NCBI GenBank assembly: GCA_024663395.1
Contig: JANFAH010000040.1
Span: 310,001-374,000, forward strand
Source of the DNA: Pisolithus tinctorius
Lineage: Eukaryota > Basidiomycota > Agaricomycetes > Boletales > Pisolithaceae
Direction of reading: 5' to 3'
Length of the DNA stretch: 64,000 nucleotides
A model generated the notes under the pieces. It did no database searches. It worked only from the letters and a program-made list of their open reading frames with translations, and was not told the origin of the DNA. The position numbers and the translations under genes are program-made. Shown piece by piece: positions 1 to 13,350 of the stretch. Numbering within the stretch: the first letter of the stretch is position 1; each line of letters opens with the position of its first letter.

Positions 1-3000
1 AAGCTCCACATCCAATTCACTTGACCTATTCATATAGAAGTCTGACGATGGCTTCGCAGCCTTACTCTTATAGTCATCTTGCACAACATCTCTTGCATCT
101 TTGCACTCCAATTCGATGAGGAAGTTCGAAATCATTCGAGAGGCAGATTCCCCAAACTGGTAAGCATCGAATGCCTCTGTCCAACAGGAATAACCGCCCA
201 GCAGTTCGGACGGTTTGCGCCATGCACGGAAGAGAAGTAACATAGCGCAGCAAAAGAACTCCATGCGGAAGTCTGACTTTCACGGCAAAGGAATAGAATC
301 ACCTAAAAGAACGGGAACTACGAAGACATTCTGCATACAGAGCTCATGAGTAGTGAACTGGGGATGACTGCTGTCTGCGAATGGCGCCCGAAATCTGCGA
401 GAATACACTGGCTGTTCAGAACCGCAGAATGTCGATGTGTTTTTGCGCCCAGTATGTGGTTCTTCTGAAACATCTCCCTTAGCAGACGATCGCTTTACCT
501 TTTGCATCTGTTCCAGAAACTGCCATAAACACATTTCATCAAACGGCAAAATGGATGGATGCAATAAATAGTCCAGCGGTTCCAATACGACAGACAGCGA
601 CCCATCAGCTGTATGCGTGGTGCATGTCGACCCATGCAAATTTCCCGGGCAATCTGGAAGCCATTCGTCGGCACACTGGCAATCTCCATCCACATGAACC
701 TCATGCACTGTTGCAATATCCACAAACTCATGAAAGCATATGGTACGGAATTCATGACTGGTGTAATAATCCCCACCCCCAATTAAATAACTCATGACTT
801 GTTGATGGGAGACCTCCCATCTGCCCATCATGGCGTTAACGGCTTTCATTAGCAGATTTCGTTCTTGCACCACGGAAGAAGTTTCTATGTCGTTAACAAA
901 ATGTTTTCAGTGGCTGTCAATAGCAGCCTGAATCACTTGCAAACCGACGTGGACCTGAAGATCATTTTTCATAATGTAATCACTGATATAGTAAGTCAAA
1001 GCCTTCGCTGCAGCCCTGGATCCTATAAACTTAACGTCCATGTTACACTGTAGAAGGAAAAGAACGATGTCGTTGTAGTTGTTAATTCGTGGATGGAGTT
1101 GCCGCAGGAGAATGGACTGTGTGTCAGGATCGAGAAAAGATACTGTGCGAACGGACCCATCGATCCACATACGACAGTTTTCGTCACACGGCTCCTCTCC
1201 AGGACGAAGGTGTTTAAAACATGTCGGTGTGTGCTCATGCCAGTTACATTCAACAGCAAGCCGCCTAACGAAATCACGGAATGCGTCTTCAAACACACAT
1301 TTGGGGATTATCGCAATTTGTGGTGGTTCCTCTAAGTGTGGATCAAGCTCACCATTGGGCCGAGCTGGCTTCGAGGGATTTGCATCAATAGTATCAATAC
1401 TGTCAACAGATGAACCTGGGGGTTCACAGCAGATGATGTCCTCCAACCACTGGAAAAGTAAGTGTTCGAAATGCACGTCATCCATCATCATTGACCGCAA
1501 ACGTGCTGGATTAGGGTGCCCCTCGACCCACAGCAGCATATGACAATGAAGTGTCCCATGTCCCTGTGCCTCTATGGTGCCATAAAAACTGGAACACTTC
1601 CCAAACAACCCGCATCCCTTGTTATACTTAACAATGATATCCAGAAAACCATGAACAAGAATGTCAAAAGCCTTTGCAGCTGCGGCAGGATGTGAAGCAA
1701 CGAAAGTGGCATGCTCATATGCGCTTGATTGCTGCCACAGATTTGTGTCCATCCCACCGAAATGAGCAACAAGAACATTAGTGAGGTCGTGCAGGTTTAA
1801 AGTTAGGAAAAATGTAGGGGTGCCGAGTTGTTGTGTCAGTGAGTGGATTTCATTACGACGGCACAGTTTATAACCATCACTGCCAGGCAACGAATGACAA
1901 ATCACATTCAGTTCACGAAACAAACGTAGTGCTCCCTTCTCGCCTTCGGTATCCATGCTTGCCTTCGGATTACGATCCAGTTTATCAGCCAATGATCTTA
2001 TACTTGATTCTGCCTGGTGGATATCGTTTACAAGACTGTGACATCGAGCGGACGGGATGCAGAATGCCGAATTCTCACTTGCCACATGTTTTTGCAAAAT
2101 GTTCCAACATATGAAAGGAAAACTCGCATCCCTCGCAAAAGGCAAGTCCACTTGCCTCAGCATATTTCTTAGTTGTCGCTGGAAAGAGATCTGTTGATCA
2201 GGTCGGCGAGTGGGATGATTGAATGCACCGATCCCCCACGGGTCAAGATGGGGGAAAACCACAGTCAGAAAACCAGCAGAATTATCGTTCATCAGGTTCG
2301 ATCCAGCACGACTAACCAGGAACCGTTTCTGATTCAAAGTGTGCGCCAACGCAGTGGCCTTCATCACGTGCCGCGATCGCTTGGAATGGTCCCCATCGAT
2401 GTACGCAACAGTCTCTGTTACCAAATCTGCTGTCAATGTAGACCAATCAAGTCGATCACAACCATCACCTGTGCCGTCGTCGTCACGAAGGTGGGTGATC
2501 TCTATCCCCTGCAATACGCCTCTATCCTCAATGCCATCCACCAATGCTGCTAGATTTTCAGCACTAAATGTAATCCCGTTTTTCGAATACCATTCATTGT
2601 TAGATACCAACCACTCGATCACACATTTCACTCTTGACCGGCTTACTAGGACTGGGGGAAACTTCCGCAAAGCATCCGTACTCGGACGAAATGAGCCCCC
2701 AGCAAACACGATGCACACCGCACCACGCATATCCCTTGGTGCTGGTGGAAGAACTTTTGACAATGACGTCGGATCCTGTGGAAGTAGTGCAACGTTTCCT
2801 CGGTTGAACCGCTGACTTGCTTCTTCAGGAAGTCACCCGCCTCGAGCACCCTTCGTTTGATAATGATGAGTGATGAGTGTAGCCTGGCAGGTGGCAACAA
2901 GTGTCAGCTCCAGCACACTGCAAGCATGTATACTCTCCCGAACATGAGGTGGCAATTCTGCCTCGCCATAATACTGGAAATTGGCTATCGCATCCTTAGG

Positions 3001-3924
3001 TTGATGAGGGGATCTCACCATCAATGACTTTCGACACAAAGGGCACATTTGCAGTTGATCAACATTGTGCAAACAACGCATACCCCGAGGACACAGAATG
3101 GCGCCAAGATATTTATCTATATCATATGTCCGAGGACGAGTCTGAGGGGGCAACCAATCGTTTGTTAGCACAGAAAGCATCTGCACAGTGGGGACAACAT
3201 CTGCAAGATCGCCGCACCAAACAAGCTGTGCACACACGGCACAGACCCCTTCCCCGAGATGCCATGGAGCCATCTTGTCCTGCCAATCATGAATAATATT
3301 GAGCTTATCACTCAGAGACCGTATGGGTGGATAACACAATGGTTCCTCCCTGCCCCCCGGAGTCAGTGTTAATCGAGTAGCATGCACCTCGTTTCGGTGC
3401 AAAGCTCTGACATGAGCAACACTTCTCTCCAGAGAGACTGCAGGCCCTAATACTGGCGTAAGGCCAGTCCCATGTCATGCTGTTCTTAGCTGTCGAAAAA
3501 CATAGAATAGAGAAGGGCATGTAACTATACATTCATGACCATGAAGAGCATCGAGACACATCCTCTGCCGCAGCTTACCATGCAACAGCACCTTGTGATG
3601 TGTCGCAATAGATCTCAAATCCTTGGAACTCAAAAACGGAAACTGCTCCACGAACTCTCGTATGGAGCCAGTGCTACACACCAACAAGCACCCAGTAGGG
3701 TGCCCCGACGATTCACTGAAATCAAGTTGCAAAGTAACCCGCTCAAAGGCGTACTCCCATCGTAGAGACTCATAACCGAGAGCAGCACAATCGCTGACTC
3801 CAGCGACATCAACATCACCAAAATTGTCAAACTCCGCTATTGCCCGATAAGGAATATATTTTCGAGTGGCTGTGCCGCTGATGCGCCACGAGTCGGTCTC
3901 GTGATACTGTGCACCCCCACGCAT
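1..3924 (-). pseudogene. Helitron Rep/helicase-like protein, N-terminal and Rep part, broken by four in-frame TGA codons; runs off the left edge
   Basis: One minus-strand frame stays readable from 3924 to base 1 and is cut only by TGA at 3475-3477, 2833-2835, 907-909 and 280-282. In order it shows an N-terminal helical block, a DUF6570-like region with paired cysteines (about 3400-2840), a block ending in a proline-rich LPQDPTSL motif, and the Helitron Rep nuclease. The HUH motif reads GTLHCHMLLW (HCH at 1540-1548). The two-tyrosine motif reads YYISDYIMK (about 965-993). Downstream is the family block MMGRWEVSHQQVMSYL, and the frame continues past the last TGA to the window edge. Helitron Reps nick and join DNA for rolling-circle transposition; the Pif1-like helicase should lie to the left of the window. 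All four stops are TGA, compatible with CGA to TGA decay, so this copy is probably inactive. Confidence 0.9.
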
Positions 3925-4964
3925 CCTGTCGATTGCTGAGGCAACGACATAGCATTTATCGATCTACATCAACACCCAGCACGCGCTGGTTACTATATAT
4001 TGCATCTACCACACATGCCTGTACATATCGATGAATATATATAACACCACAAGTTCATTGTTCTGGGCCTTGCCAATCACTTCATTAGAACACACTCCTA
4101 CGACATGCTCGGTAGTAAAACATAGTTACACTTTACAGTAATCCATACTGAGAGGGAAATTGAAAATCTAAGAGGAGCTCTGGCGACATTTAAGCTTCTT
4201 GCATGCCATAGCAAGCTCGTTGACAACGACCGGAGGAACAAGGGGAGTGACAAAATATTCGGAGGGCGAGCACTGCTTGAATACCTGGCAGGGAGTTGCA
4301 GAGCATGGGCTGTGAGCAGACATCAGTAGAGAAACCACAAAGAGTACCCTACAGTGCACCTAAACTTTACATTCTCCACATCTTGCAATGTAGGCTCACA
4401 CTTTACTGTGAGTGTAGTATCGTCGGCTTGGGTGAGGGAGGGGTCACTGGCTTGCATGGCCTGCTCCTTTGTCTCCTTGCTGTCTGTTTGTATAGCAACA
4501 TCATGACAAGGCTTCCTGGGATAGGGGAACAATTAGAATACACGTTTAAATGTAAAAGGATAGCTTGTGTTACCTACTGCAGACGTCTTTCAGACGAAAC
4601 ACGACTTGTTTCCTGCCAGGGGTGGTGATGTTGACATTGAAGTAATGCATGTTCCAGGATGAAAGGGCACCATTGATTTCAAGGTAGATGACATCTTGAA
4701 GCATGTTGACAGTCGTTGCCCTGATTTCACCTGCCATTATTACCCTGTTGTAGTAAGGCCCCGTGTCGGAAGCAAAATGGCCACTGCCACTCAGAAGCAG
4801 ATTGGCAAATTCCAGTAATGCAAATTACAAAGTAACTATAATTGCATCTGTTGAGAAATGACGTCGAATATATGATGATTTAACGTGAATATATGTGTAC
4901 ACATTCAAGCTGAGAGGCATCTAAGAAGAGGAAATCATTGACTTTGAATGAAAATGACAAGTGA
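3925..4964. other. Spacer between Helitron and Plavaka genes; no gene recognised
   Basis: Short minus-strand open stretches occur at 4168-4359 and 4323-4532, but neither shows a recognisable domain or clear splice sites. Part of this interval could be 3' sequence of the Plavaka element or 5' sequence of the Helitron. I see no terminal repeat of either element. Confidence 0.4.
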
Positions 4965-7900
4965 CTAAAGCATCCCATATCCCTCCTGGGCATACAAGTT
5001 CTCGTTATCATCGAGGCCTGCCACCATTTCACTGTCATTATTGTCCGATTTGTCGTCATCACGCTCGCTGGAGCTTCCCTCATCCTTGTCCAGGTCTGTA
5101 TCATCATCTTCCTCTTCTCCACTCATCTCGTTGTCCTCCTCGGCTCCTTGCGCTGTATCAGCTTCTTCATGCGTGCCACTGACCTCACCAGCAGTTTGAC
5201 AGTCCGATTGTAAGAAGGAATCCCACTCCCTGGATACCTTATGCCCGATGCCACCGCCTTGAAACCGCATGAACATATCTCGATCAACAAACCTATCTGA
5301 GCTTTAAGTACACATCCATGCTGATTTATTTCCTCACTTACATGTTAACATCAAAATATCGCCAGTCCTCATGGAGGTCCTCATCAGGCTGCACGAATGA
5401 TGGTCCTAAATATTCAGATGTTTGTCCGAGCGAGAAAGCTGGAATCAGATGGATGCCACAAATGACTACATCTGGGTCCAAAAACCCAAATGCATCCGGG
5501 TCATCGTCGGAAATGAATCCTACCCGATACAGTTGGCATGCAGCAAACCCTGATCCCCCTGGTCTGCCATTATCACGGCCGAACCACTGCACAAAGAGCA
5601 CATTCATCCACTTTATCCCATCAGATGAGGCATTGTTGTCATAGTACTGTACATTGACATGGAAAATTTTCATGATGCGTGCGTACCAATATGGGTGACG
5701 ACAATCATCTGTCTCATGTGACAAGAGCATGATGTCGGCACGAGTGCATGGATTAATGGTGACCTGTTCTTGGTGGAGGTCGTAGGTCATATAGTTGACA
5801 CGCAATGTCTGATGCTCGTACATCATATTATGTGAGATGATAAGATTGTCACGGTCGGTGTCGGAAAAGCTTGGTGGGTCACCAGTGTAGTCCACTCCAA
5901 GAATGCGTTCAAGGAGATGGCCTTTGAGGCGGTCAACAAAGTCCTGCGAAGAGTTAGTTGGTCACACACAGCCATGCACACCAGATGACATACCTCAGTG
6001 GCTCTGTCACCTGCCAACGAACTCAGCCAACCAGGGATGTCCACAGGAATTCGCGATGACGCTGCAATGTGATAATGTTGAGAAGGTGAAGACCTCTCAC
6101 ATTTCTGCCTTGGGCGGTTTTCACCACTGCTTTCACTTCCTTCAGTGTCATTGCATGCCAATTTATCAAGAGACTTGACTATTCGGTCAATAACTCGTTC
6201 TCGAGCCTCATGTTTGCTCATGGATGCCATTGTTGTAGCATGGTTCTTCGAAGTTCGTGGGTACCACCGCTTCAACCACCTGTGTTCAAATTCGCCCTAT
6301 GAAATTCATCTGTAAGTGTTTTACAATTGTGCAAAAACAATCCTACTGGTTGCATTGTATAATTATCTGTTGTACCACGTTGTCAGATTGTGTTTGGATA
6401 GTCACCTAGGGCGTGGAACTTGTACATTTGCAGATTGAGGGATTTGTGTTTGGGTCCAGATGACCCAGCTGAGCTCGATGTACCGGTCTTTACTGCCATT
6501 GCTGCAGTACGGCGGCCGCAGACAGCTGTCTCTTGTGGTAGTTCACGTGTGTCATAGTACTCACACGTCGTCTTCATGAAAGTATGGACCGTCTGACCTA
6601 GAGAGACTGTTGCAGAGTCAAACAAGTCTAGTGTGTCGGATGTATGGAGCCGAAGTTTTGCATATGCATGCCAAGTAGCAAGGTCGAATAGTAGGTTGAG
6701 TACGCAACTGTTGTGAGGCTCTGGCAGCAAATTTTCGAAGGGAGGCATAGCGCACTAATCCAGGCAGAGTCAAATAGGTAGATGATGTTTGTCTCTGGCT
6801 TGCACAAACCTGTAATAAGTCCTCAAAGTCTCGTGCTGCGAGTCTCTTCATGGCTGACACATTGCGGGCAAACTTCCGAATCGTTCCGTGACCAAAAGTA
6901 GGGATGTTTCGAAATCTGGTGAATGTATTTAGTAACGAACATGCAAGTGGAGATTGGGATTGGTCGAATCATTATGAGACAAGTACTTACCTTTTATTGA
7001 GTTCTTGTATACCGTCACCTCCTGCCGCAAAGAGAACACGTAGTAGGTGTGTGAAAATCGCCTTCCATACACCAAGCTCGAATTCATGGAGCTGGTCCAT
7101 GACCAGAAGGAGGAAAAAGTTAACCATGAATTGTAGCAGGTGTTCAGAGAACACATTCTTAAATAGATTCCATTCAGCAGTCTTCTATATGTAGTTTACA
7201 CTGAACACTGACCATCATTGGAACATAGGAGTGCTCGTCCAGTTGATATCCCACTCACTTTCCATTGATGGCTGCACCTTTCTGGAATATGAGCTTGTGT
7301 GCCCAACTGATGCGCCCCTGCCGTTCAATACTGTCCATCCGAACATGCCTGACATGGTGTCGCATATCACGTGCCATGCCCATCTTCGAAAATGACTTTT
7401 TCGCTACAAGACATCATGGACAGGCACATTTACCGAGAAATTTGATTCCCGCCACCAAGACCCTTAGGACAGCATTAGTATGGCACCCCAGCGACCAACA
7501 GCAAACTGACTTTTCTGGGTAATCGGCTGAATAAGAGAAAAAGCAGGGATATATCCACTGTGTGATCCCATCAGCACACCGTATGACTATACCACTTTGG
7601 TAAGCATCCATGAACCGTGTGTCGAGGATTAAGTCCCAAATGGTGTGGAATAAATCATGCTTGCAATGAGTGAGAATCTCCCTGGAGGATGCTTGACCGT
7701 AATGTCCCCTATAGATATCTTGAAAGTTGTCCAGAAGCTGTGAGGGATAAGCACAAATGCAACATACCAGCTACAGGAGCTACCATACCTTCAGAATGTA
7801 AGCGACATGGTGACATGCCATGGCTGTCGGCTTCCCTCTTAGGTACTTCGACTGGTTCCCAAAATACATATAAAATGGCCACATTGACGCGTCTCCGAAG

Positions 7901-9179
7901 TTGGTAAGGTGTGTTGAGTCTGACCAAAGCATCAGGCACGCGACAACATGTTCTAGGTCTCCATCCAGTTCACAAGGCAGTTTATTGACGTCTTTGTGTG
8001 CATGAAGCATTTCTGGTGAGGAGTAGGCTTCTGAAAGTATGTCAATTACATGATCATCACTAACCTGCCAGCACTGTCTGAATGGCGTGGCATGGAATGT
8101 CTTGAACTGTTCGCTTTGAAAGGCGCTTGTGATGATGTCAATGAGGTCCCGATGCCAGACTCCATTGATAATCATTTCAGGGGCAGCCAACTCAGATGGC
8201 CACTTCGACTTTTCATTTGGTAGGCAAACCGTGACAGCAGATCGTCGCCATCCATATTCTTCCTTAAATGGGTTGTTCATGCCAAGGAACTTGTCAAGTA
8301 GTTTGGCCTCACGCGAGTGGTGGAAACCGGTGAGCTCCCTTGGATTGCAGAGGGGGTGAGCCAGGAACTGGGCCAACCGGTCGAGTTCTGCAGCGGACTT
8401 CTGGTTGGTTCCCGAATACTGCCAAGCCATCAAAATACCGCATGTGAGGTTGGTGAAAGGAGCAAATGTGGCTGCATGTGTGCAGCCACCTTCAAAACCT
8501 GGAACTCCCATAGATGCTGGGTCAGTGGTGCAAGTAGGTGGAAATGGGCTGTCCAGGCCTGGAGCATCGCAAACACTCCCAAGTGACTCATCAGGTATAT
8601 GAGTTGGTCGGTTGGCATAGACATGGTATAGTCCAAATGTGTCTGGGTCAGTTGTGAACAGCTTGAGACGCAGTATAGCAGGTGTATCGGATGGGGTGGA
8701 CTCGGGCAAAGATGGAACTGGTGAGTCAGGCCTCAAAGAACGTAGCTGAGCGGCTGAGAGAGGCATGTGCATGAGGTGGGTTGAACTTCCAGGAAGGAAG
8801 TCAATGAAGCGAGCGGGCATGCGAATATGCCGACCAGACTGACGGGACAGAACCAGCTCTGGTTGGTCCACCCCAGGGGCAACCTCCATCGTAAACTGTG
8901 CATATGACAGTTGTCATAGTTGCAGATATATGGACAATAACTTACATCGATATTAGTAGCTAACGCATCATAGTGATCCGAGTCTCCCACTGGTATGTCG
9001 TCGGGGGGAGCCAGTAAGCAGGATTCAGCATCAGCTTGATGAGTTCTTTTCGGACGTCTCATGCGTTCAAGATGGAATATTTGGTGCGATACCTCACAGA
9101 ACTCGGGACACTGGGGTGTGTGTGCCGAGAGCTGCTTCTGAGTCTTGAAGAAAGCGTCACATCCAAAGCAGCTATACAT
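4965..9179 (-). pseudogene. Plavaka-type (CACTA-like) DNA transposase, multi-exon, with one in-frame TGA in a conserved motif
   Basis: The first exon starts at ATG 9177-9179 and opens with a zinc-finger-like CFGCDAFFK segment followed by a histidine, typical of the N terminus of Agaricomycete Plavaka transposases. It splices (intron about 8897-8945) into the large core exon (about 8889-7786), which contains GVWHRDLIDIITSAF, PCELDGDLEHVVACLM, SDSTHLTNFGDASMWPFYMY and HVAYIL. The next exon carries YSADYPEK and a CACP-stop-CLV motif, where the family has CPxPRCL; the stop is TGA at 7414-7416. Later exons include the WYAR/WFGRD block (5338-5895, with GFISDDDPDAFGFLDP) and a last exon with MFMRFQGGGIGH and a long acidic tail ending at 4965. 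The 6.3-7.2 kb middle is harder to model. CpG is only moderately depleted. The reading of TGA as former arginine is inference from the family motif. Confidence 0.85.
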
Positions 9180-9485
9180 CAGAATTTTCAGAAGGAGGGA
9201 GTGGGATTTTGGGCAACTCAAATGGATTAAAATGAATGCCAGAGACATTGGCGAATAGTTATATTTCTAGTACAAATTACTGTGAACTGCCGTCAGTCGA
9301 CTTAGATGGGTGACATGAACAAAAATGTACCAAGTTTGAACTACTGGAGGAACATTCAATGATGCATCCCAGAAACTTCAAAAGAACGAGTTAATGGTGA
9401 CATTAGTCATGAAGATCAGTGTACGAAGGGGACCAAGTGAGTTCGGCATTTGCCGACTTGCTCCTTCTGTCCTACCTCAATGTCC

Positions 9486-11702
9486 ATGCGACGTCCGCAC
9501 AAGCCCGACCCTACTTCTGATAGTTCTGAATCTGACAGCGATCAATCCGATAGCGCTCAAACATCCTCGAGACACCACCATAATGGGAAGATTAATAAGT
9601 CAAAGTAAGTTCCAACCTTGATGATGCAGTGCTCTCCAGCTGATGTGACTGCAGATAGGACAAAGTCGAAGAAATCGCGGGATTGCACTGTTTCTACCCT
9701 GCGAGATCAGTGTCTCCATGCAGCAAGATGGATTCCCTGTGCGTTTGATATGTACTGTAACCTGAACGAAGTCATTCAAGTCTCCTGTGCCCTCGAAGCA
9801 GACGATACAGCGAGCAGTACTGATGACCCCAATGATGAAAGTGCTAGAAAGGCCCGCGATAAGATCCTTAGAAAAGCGTAAGTACAACATTTAACAGCAT
9901 ATATGTGATGTTCTTATGATCACAGCAACCCTGAGAAACGCAAACGATACAAGCGCATATATGACTACCTGAAGGAGCAGGCACCGTACTTCATGGATCT
10001 CATTAAGAAGAAGAAGAGTGGCGAAACTGCGCTTCTCATGCGTGAGGTAAGTCAATGGTGACTCGAGTCTAGTGCATCACATGGCTAACAAGTGACTTTC
10101 TTTCAGATGCAACAAGTGATCAGCTGGATGCGATCTGATGACGCCAGTCATCTCAAGCCTATGATTGCAGCTTATGCAGCTCCCCATCCGGACAAGAAAC
10201 TCGTCGATCCACCTGTCAACGCGAAGGGTTCAAAAGACAGGCTTGGGTTCAACCATGCAGAGCTCACTCGGCTCCTCTGTCCGGTGAGGAGCCTGCAGGC
10301 TTTGCTAGCAGATGCGACTGGGTATGTACCATTCCACTTGACATTATCAATCAGCTGATTCACTGTTCCATAGTGTGAGGAAGCAGCTTCAGAACAGTAG
10401 TATCCTTGTTACTGCCCAAAAGTGGCCAGCATTTCTTTACTCTGGTGACATCCCAGGTAAGGACTATAATCCTGAGAAGAGTGATGAAGGATTCCTCCGC
10501 AGATATTTCATTGAACGAGTAAGTGTATACTACTGCGTGTGTATCAAGTACTAATTTAAGAATCAGGTCCTCAAACACATCTTTACTTCGCCGTCTTCTG
10601 CTTTGCCTGGTAGCAAAGTGCGCAACACATGTGCCAGCAATGCGAAGATCCACCACATGACCCATGTAGAAGCTTACCATATCGCATATGCCACAGTACA
10701 TGTAAGTGATATGGTGTTAGAATGATATGCGCTACCCTCTTCCACAGGCACGTTTCAGCATCTGCTCGCAAGACAAATTCGTTGAATTTGATGGGCAATT
10801 CTCTTTTTCCGAGTTTTATTATCGAATTATTGACTTTATCATCAACAACGAAGACAAGGCTTGGGTTGAAGACCTGTTCTCTCATTACAACAAGTACATA
10901 AGGGGCGCTTGTGGAGTGCATACTGACACGAAGGTATAGAGTATTGTTTAACGATGTTCGTGGCACTGCAGGTGATGATGTCAATATCGATGACGACGAT
11001 GACGACCTTGCCATCATGAGGCGACAAATTGCTGCACATCTTGCCAGTTTGTCTGGCCCGTCTTCTGGGACTCGCCCTTCCGAAAATCATTCGCCTACTC
11101 AAGTGTCCTTCCCAAATACCCCACAGCCCCCAGCTTCAGAACGTCACACAAATGGCTGCAGGCTGTTGCCAGGAAGTCCCCCATCTCCCGTCCAGTCACC
11201 AGAAAATACAGGTTTTTCATTCAGTCAGCTGTCCTCCTTTCGCTCACCAAAATCTGCTTCAGAAAATAACACAAATGACCGCAGGGCGTCGCCAGGAAGT
11301 CCTCCGTCTCCAGTCCAGTCTCCCGAAAATATAGGTTCGTCATTTAGTCGGCTGTCCTTAGTGCACTCACCACAGCCTTCTGCTTCAGAACCGGAATGCC
11401 GTGCCCAAAGGCAATCACGAGCAAATCTGGATCCTTCACCTGCAAAGCAGGTGAAGAATCTCACTGATCAGATGCCACAACTCAAATGCAAGCGCAGCGT
11501 AACATTTTCCACTGGCGAACAGAGCAGTCCATTAATGGACTGTGATTTGTGGCAGGGTAGGAAGGCCGCCACAAGTAAGCCTTCTAAGACGACAAAGGAG
11601 GGACGTGGCAGACGCTCCAAGAAGACTAAGGATCAGAGTAAGGTGCCAACCAAGGAAATGATGACAAGGAGATCAAGCTTGCGGGCTTCCAAGAAAAAGT
11701 AA
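9486..11702 (+). CDS. DUF6698-family protein, eight exons, with serine/proline repeat tail
   Basis: A complete eight-exon model can be spliced in frame: 9486-9604, 9659-9877, 9926-10046, 10107-10321, 10374-10518, 10567-10701, 10748-10893 and 10940-11702. All introns are GT-AG and about 46-60 nt. The start is an ATG followed by a Ser/Asp-rich segment. The core has blocks resembling the fungal DUF6698 family: PEKRKRYKRIYDYLKEQ, then SGDIPGKDYNPEKSDEGFL, KHIFTSPSSAL, AKIHHMTHVEAYHIAYAT, ARFSICSQ and FSFSEFYYRIIDFI. The last exon has an Asp run, two or three copies of a repeat containing SPPSPVQSPEN, and a Lys/Arg-rich end that looks nuclear. The family function is unknown to me; members are often found among transposons in mushroom genomes. 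No stop or frameshift is visible, unlike the neighbouring mobile genes. It may be a passenger gene of the adjacent Plavaka element, but that is inference. Confidence 0.8.
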
Positions 11703-11922
11703 CTCGTGCGTGCCTAATCTCGTTAAGTTCTGTCGTTCGGTGGTTACCTATTTGAGGCAGCCGCCATCGCATGTTTTATTCATCCACTTGTCTCTGTCTC
11801 GTTCTGCTCTCTCACTTGCGCACTTCCCAGCCGTTTTACTCTCCAAGTCCCACACCGGCTTTGTATATTAGTATTCCGTGGATTTCTCAAGATGGAACCG
11901 TCGATCGCCAACTAGCGATGTA

Positions 11923-12139
11923 CAGTGAGGGACAAAAGCGTTGCAATGTTTGTGAGGTGTGACTTGCTGCTGATGTAGCTCAGGCTATTCTACATGGATA
12001 ATCATGATACCTATACCATTGGGAAGGGGTGACTCTAAGCTTTCCAGAGCACTAAGGTTCAGTCCAAACAAAGCAATACATGCTGAGATACACCCTATTC
12101 TTTCCAAAAAGTGCATTGCAACGCTTTTGTCCCTGACTG
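11923..12139. mobile_element. Small MITE-like element with 26-bp terminal inverted repeats
   Basis: The interval begins CAGTGAGGGACAAAAGCGTT and ends with its reverse complement, with one mismatch (CAGTG versus CAGTC) across 26 bp. It is preceded by TA, but no TA follows, so a Tc1/mariner-type insertion is suggested rather than proven. Its right part overlaps the left arm of the inverted repeat at 12066-13350, and another copy of the same end lies at 13277. Confidence 0.5.
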
Positions 12140-13350
12140 GTGAAATAGTGAAAAGTGACTTTTTGATGGGATTGAGGGCATGAAGGATGGGAAAATATGA
12201 TTACATAATAAACCACATGATCTTCCAGATGATGGGTCAGCATGTAAACAATGACAAACATTGGACTTGTACCTTAACCCTCCCTCTTTTACCACAACTC
12301 ATGAAATCATCTCTCTAGCTCACATGGTCATTTTCTCAAGGAATTCTTATCAAATACTGGTGGCAACCACAGTGCCATCAGTATAACATGCTCTCAGAAC
12401 CATCAGTCCCTTAAAAAACCTGCTGTCAGTCATTCCCTGGACTGTTTCCCTACCCATGCCTGATGTATTCTGGGACTAATCAGTACTTGGAAGGCTAAGA
12501 ATGTTATGGAGGTCAATCTGGCACCTCAGAACATGATGGACAAACTAATCCCCTCTTAACCAATGCATTTCTGGCACAGAGGCACTTGTATGGAAGCCAG
12601 GGTGAGACAAAACCTCCTTGTGCTCCAAGCACCATAAGAGGGTTCACTAGATCTTGCTCTGATCTGAGCTGTGGATGACTGGGGAAGGGTTGTGCAGTCA
12701 CATGTGACCAAAGGCAATATTCAGGGCCAGATGGAAGCACAGGAGTCTGCTCCATCACACCTCAGTAGCATATCCTTCTGATGACACCCAAGGGTGGAGG
12801 GGATTGTGTCTCACCCTGGCTTCCATACAAGTGCCTCTGTGCCAGAAATGCATTGGTTAAGAGGGGATTAGTTTGTCCATCATGTTCTGAGGTGCCAGAT
12901 TGACCTCCATAACATTCTTAGCCTTCCAAGTACTGATTAGTCCCAGAATACATCAGGCATGGGTAGGGAAACAGTCCAGGGAATGACTGACAGCAGGTTT
13001 TTTAAGGGACTGATGGTTCTGAGAGCATGTTATACTGATGGCACTGTGGTTGCCACCAGTATTTGATAAGAATTCCTTGAGAAAATGACCATGTGAGCTA
13101 GAGAGATGATTTCATGAGTTGTGGTAAAAGAGGGAGGGTTAAGGTACAAGTCCAATGTTTGTCATTGTTTACATGCTGACAAATCATCTGGAAGATCATG
13201 TGGTTTATTATGTAATCATATTTTCCCATCCTTCATGCCCTCAATCCCATCAAAAAGTCACTTTTCACTATTTCACCAGTCAGGGACAAAAGCGTTGCAA
13301 TGCACTTTTTGGAAAGAATAGGGTGTATCTCAGCATGTATTGCTTTGTTT
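12066..13350. repeat. Large inverted repeat with arms of about 555 bp and a spacer of about 175 bp
   Basis: The sequence from 12066 to about 12620 is repeated in reverse complement from about 12797 to 13350 with only scattered differences. One visible difference is the DNA encoding HADPSSG on one arm and HADKSSG on the other. Homology stops abruptly at AAACAAAG (12066) and CTTTGTTT (13350). No transposase is encoded. This looks like a foldback element or a nested palindromic insertion. Confidence 0.8.

Noticed and set aside
280..3477. Reassigned TGA (TGA read as an amino acid)
   Set aside because: Host genes here end in TGA (KTI12 at 60271-60273, the FAR-17a-like gene at 61857-61859), and CpG decay explains the pattern more simply.
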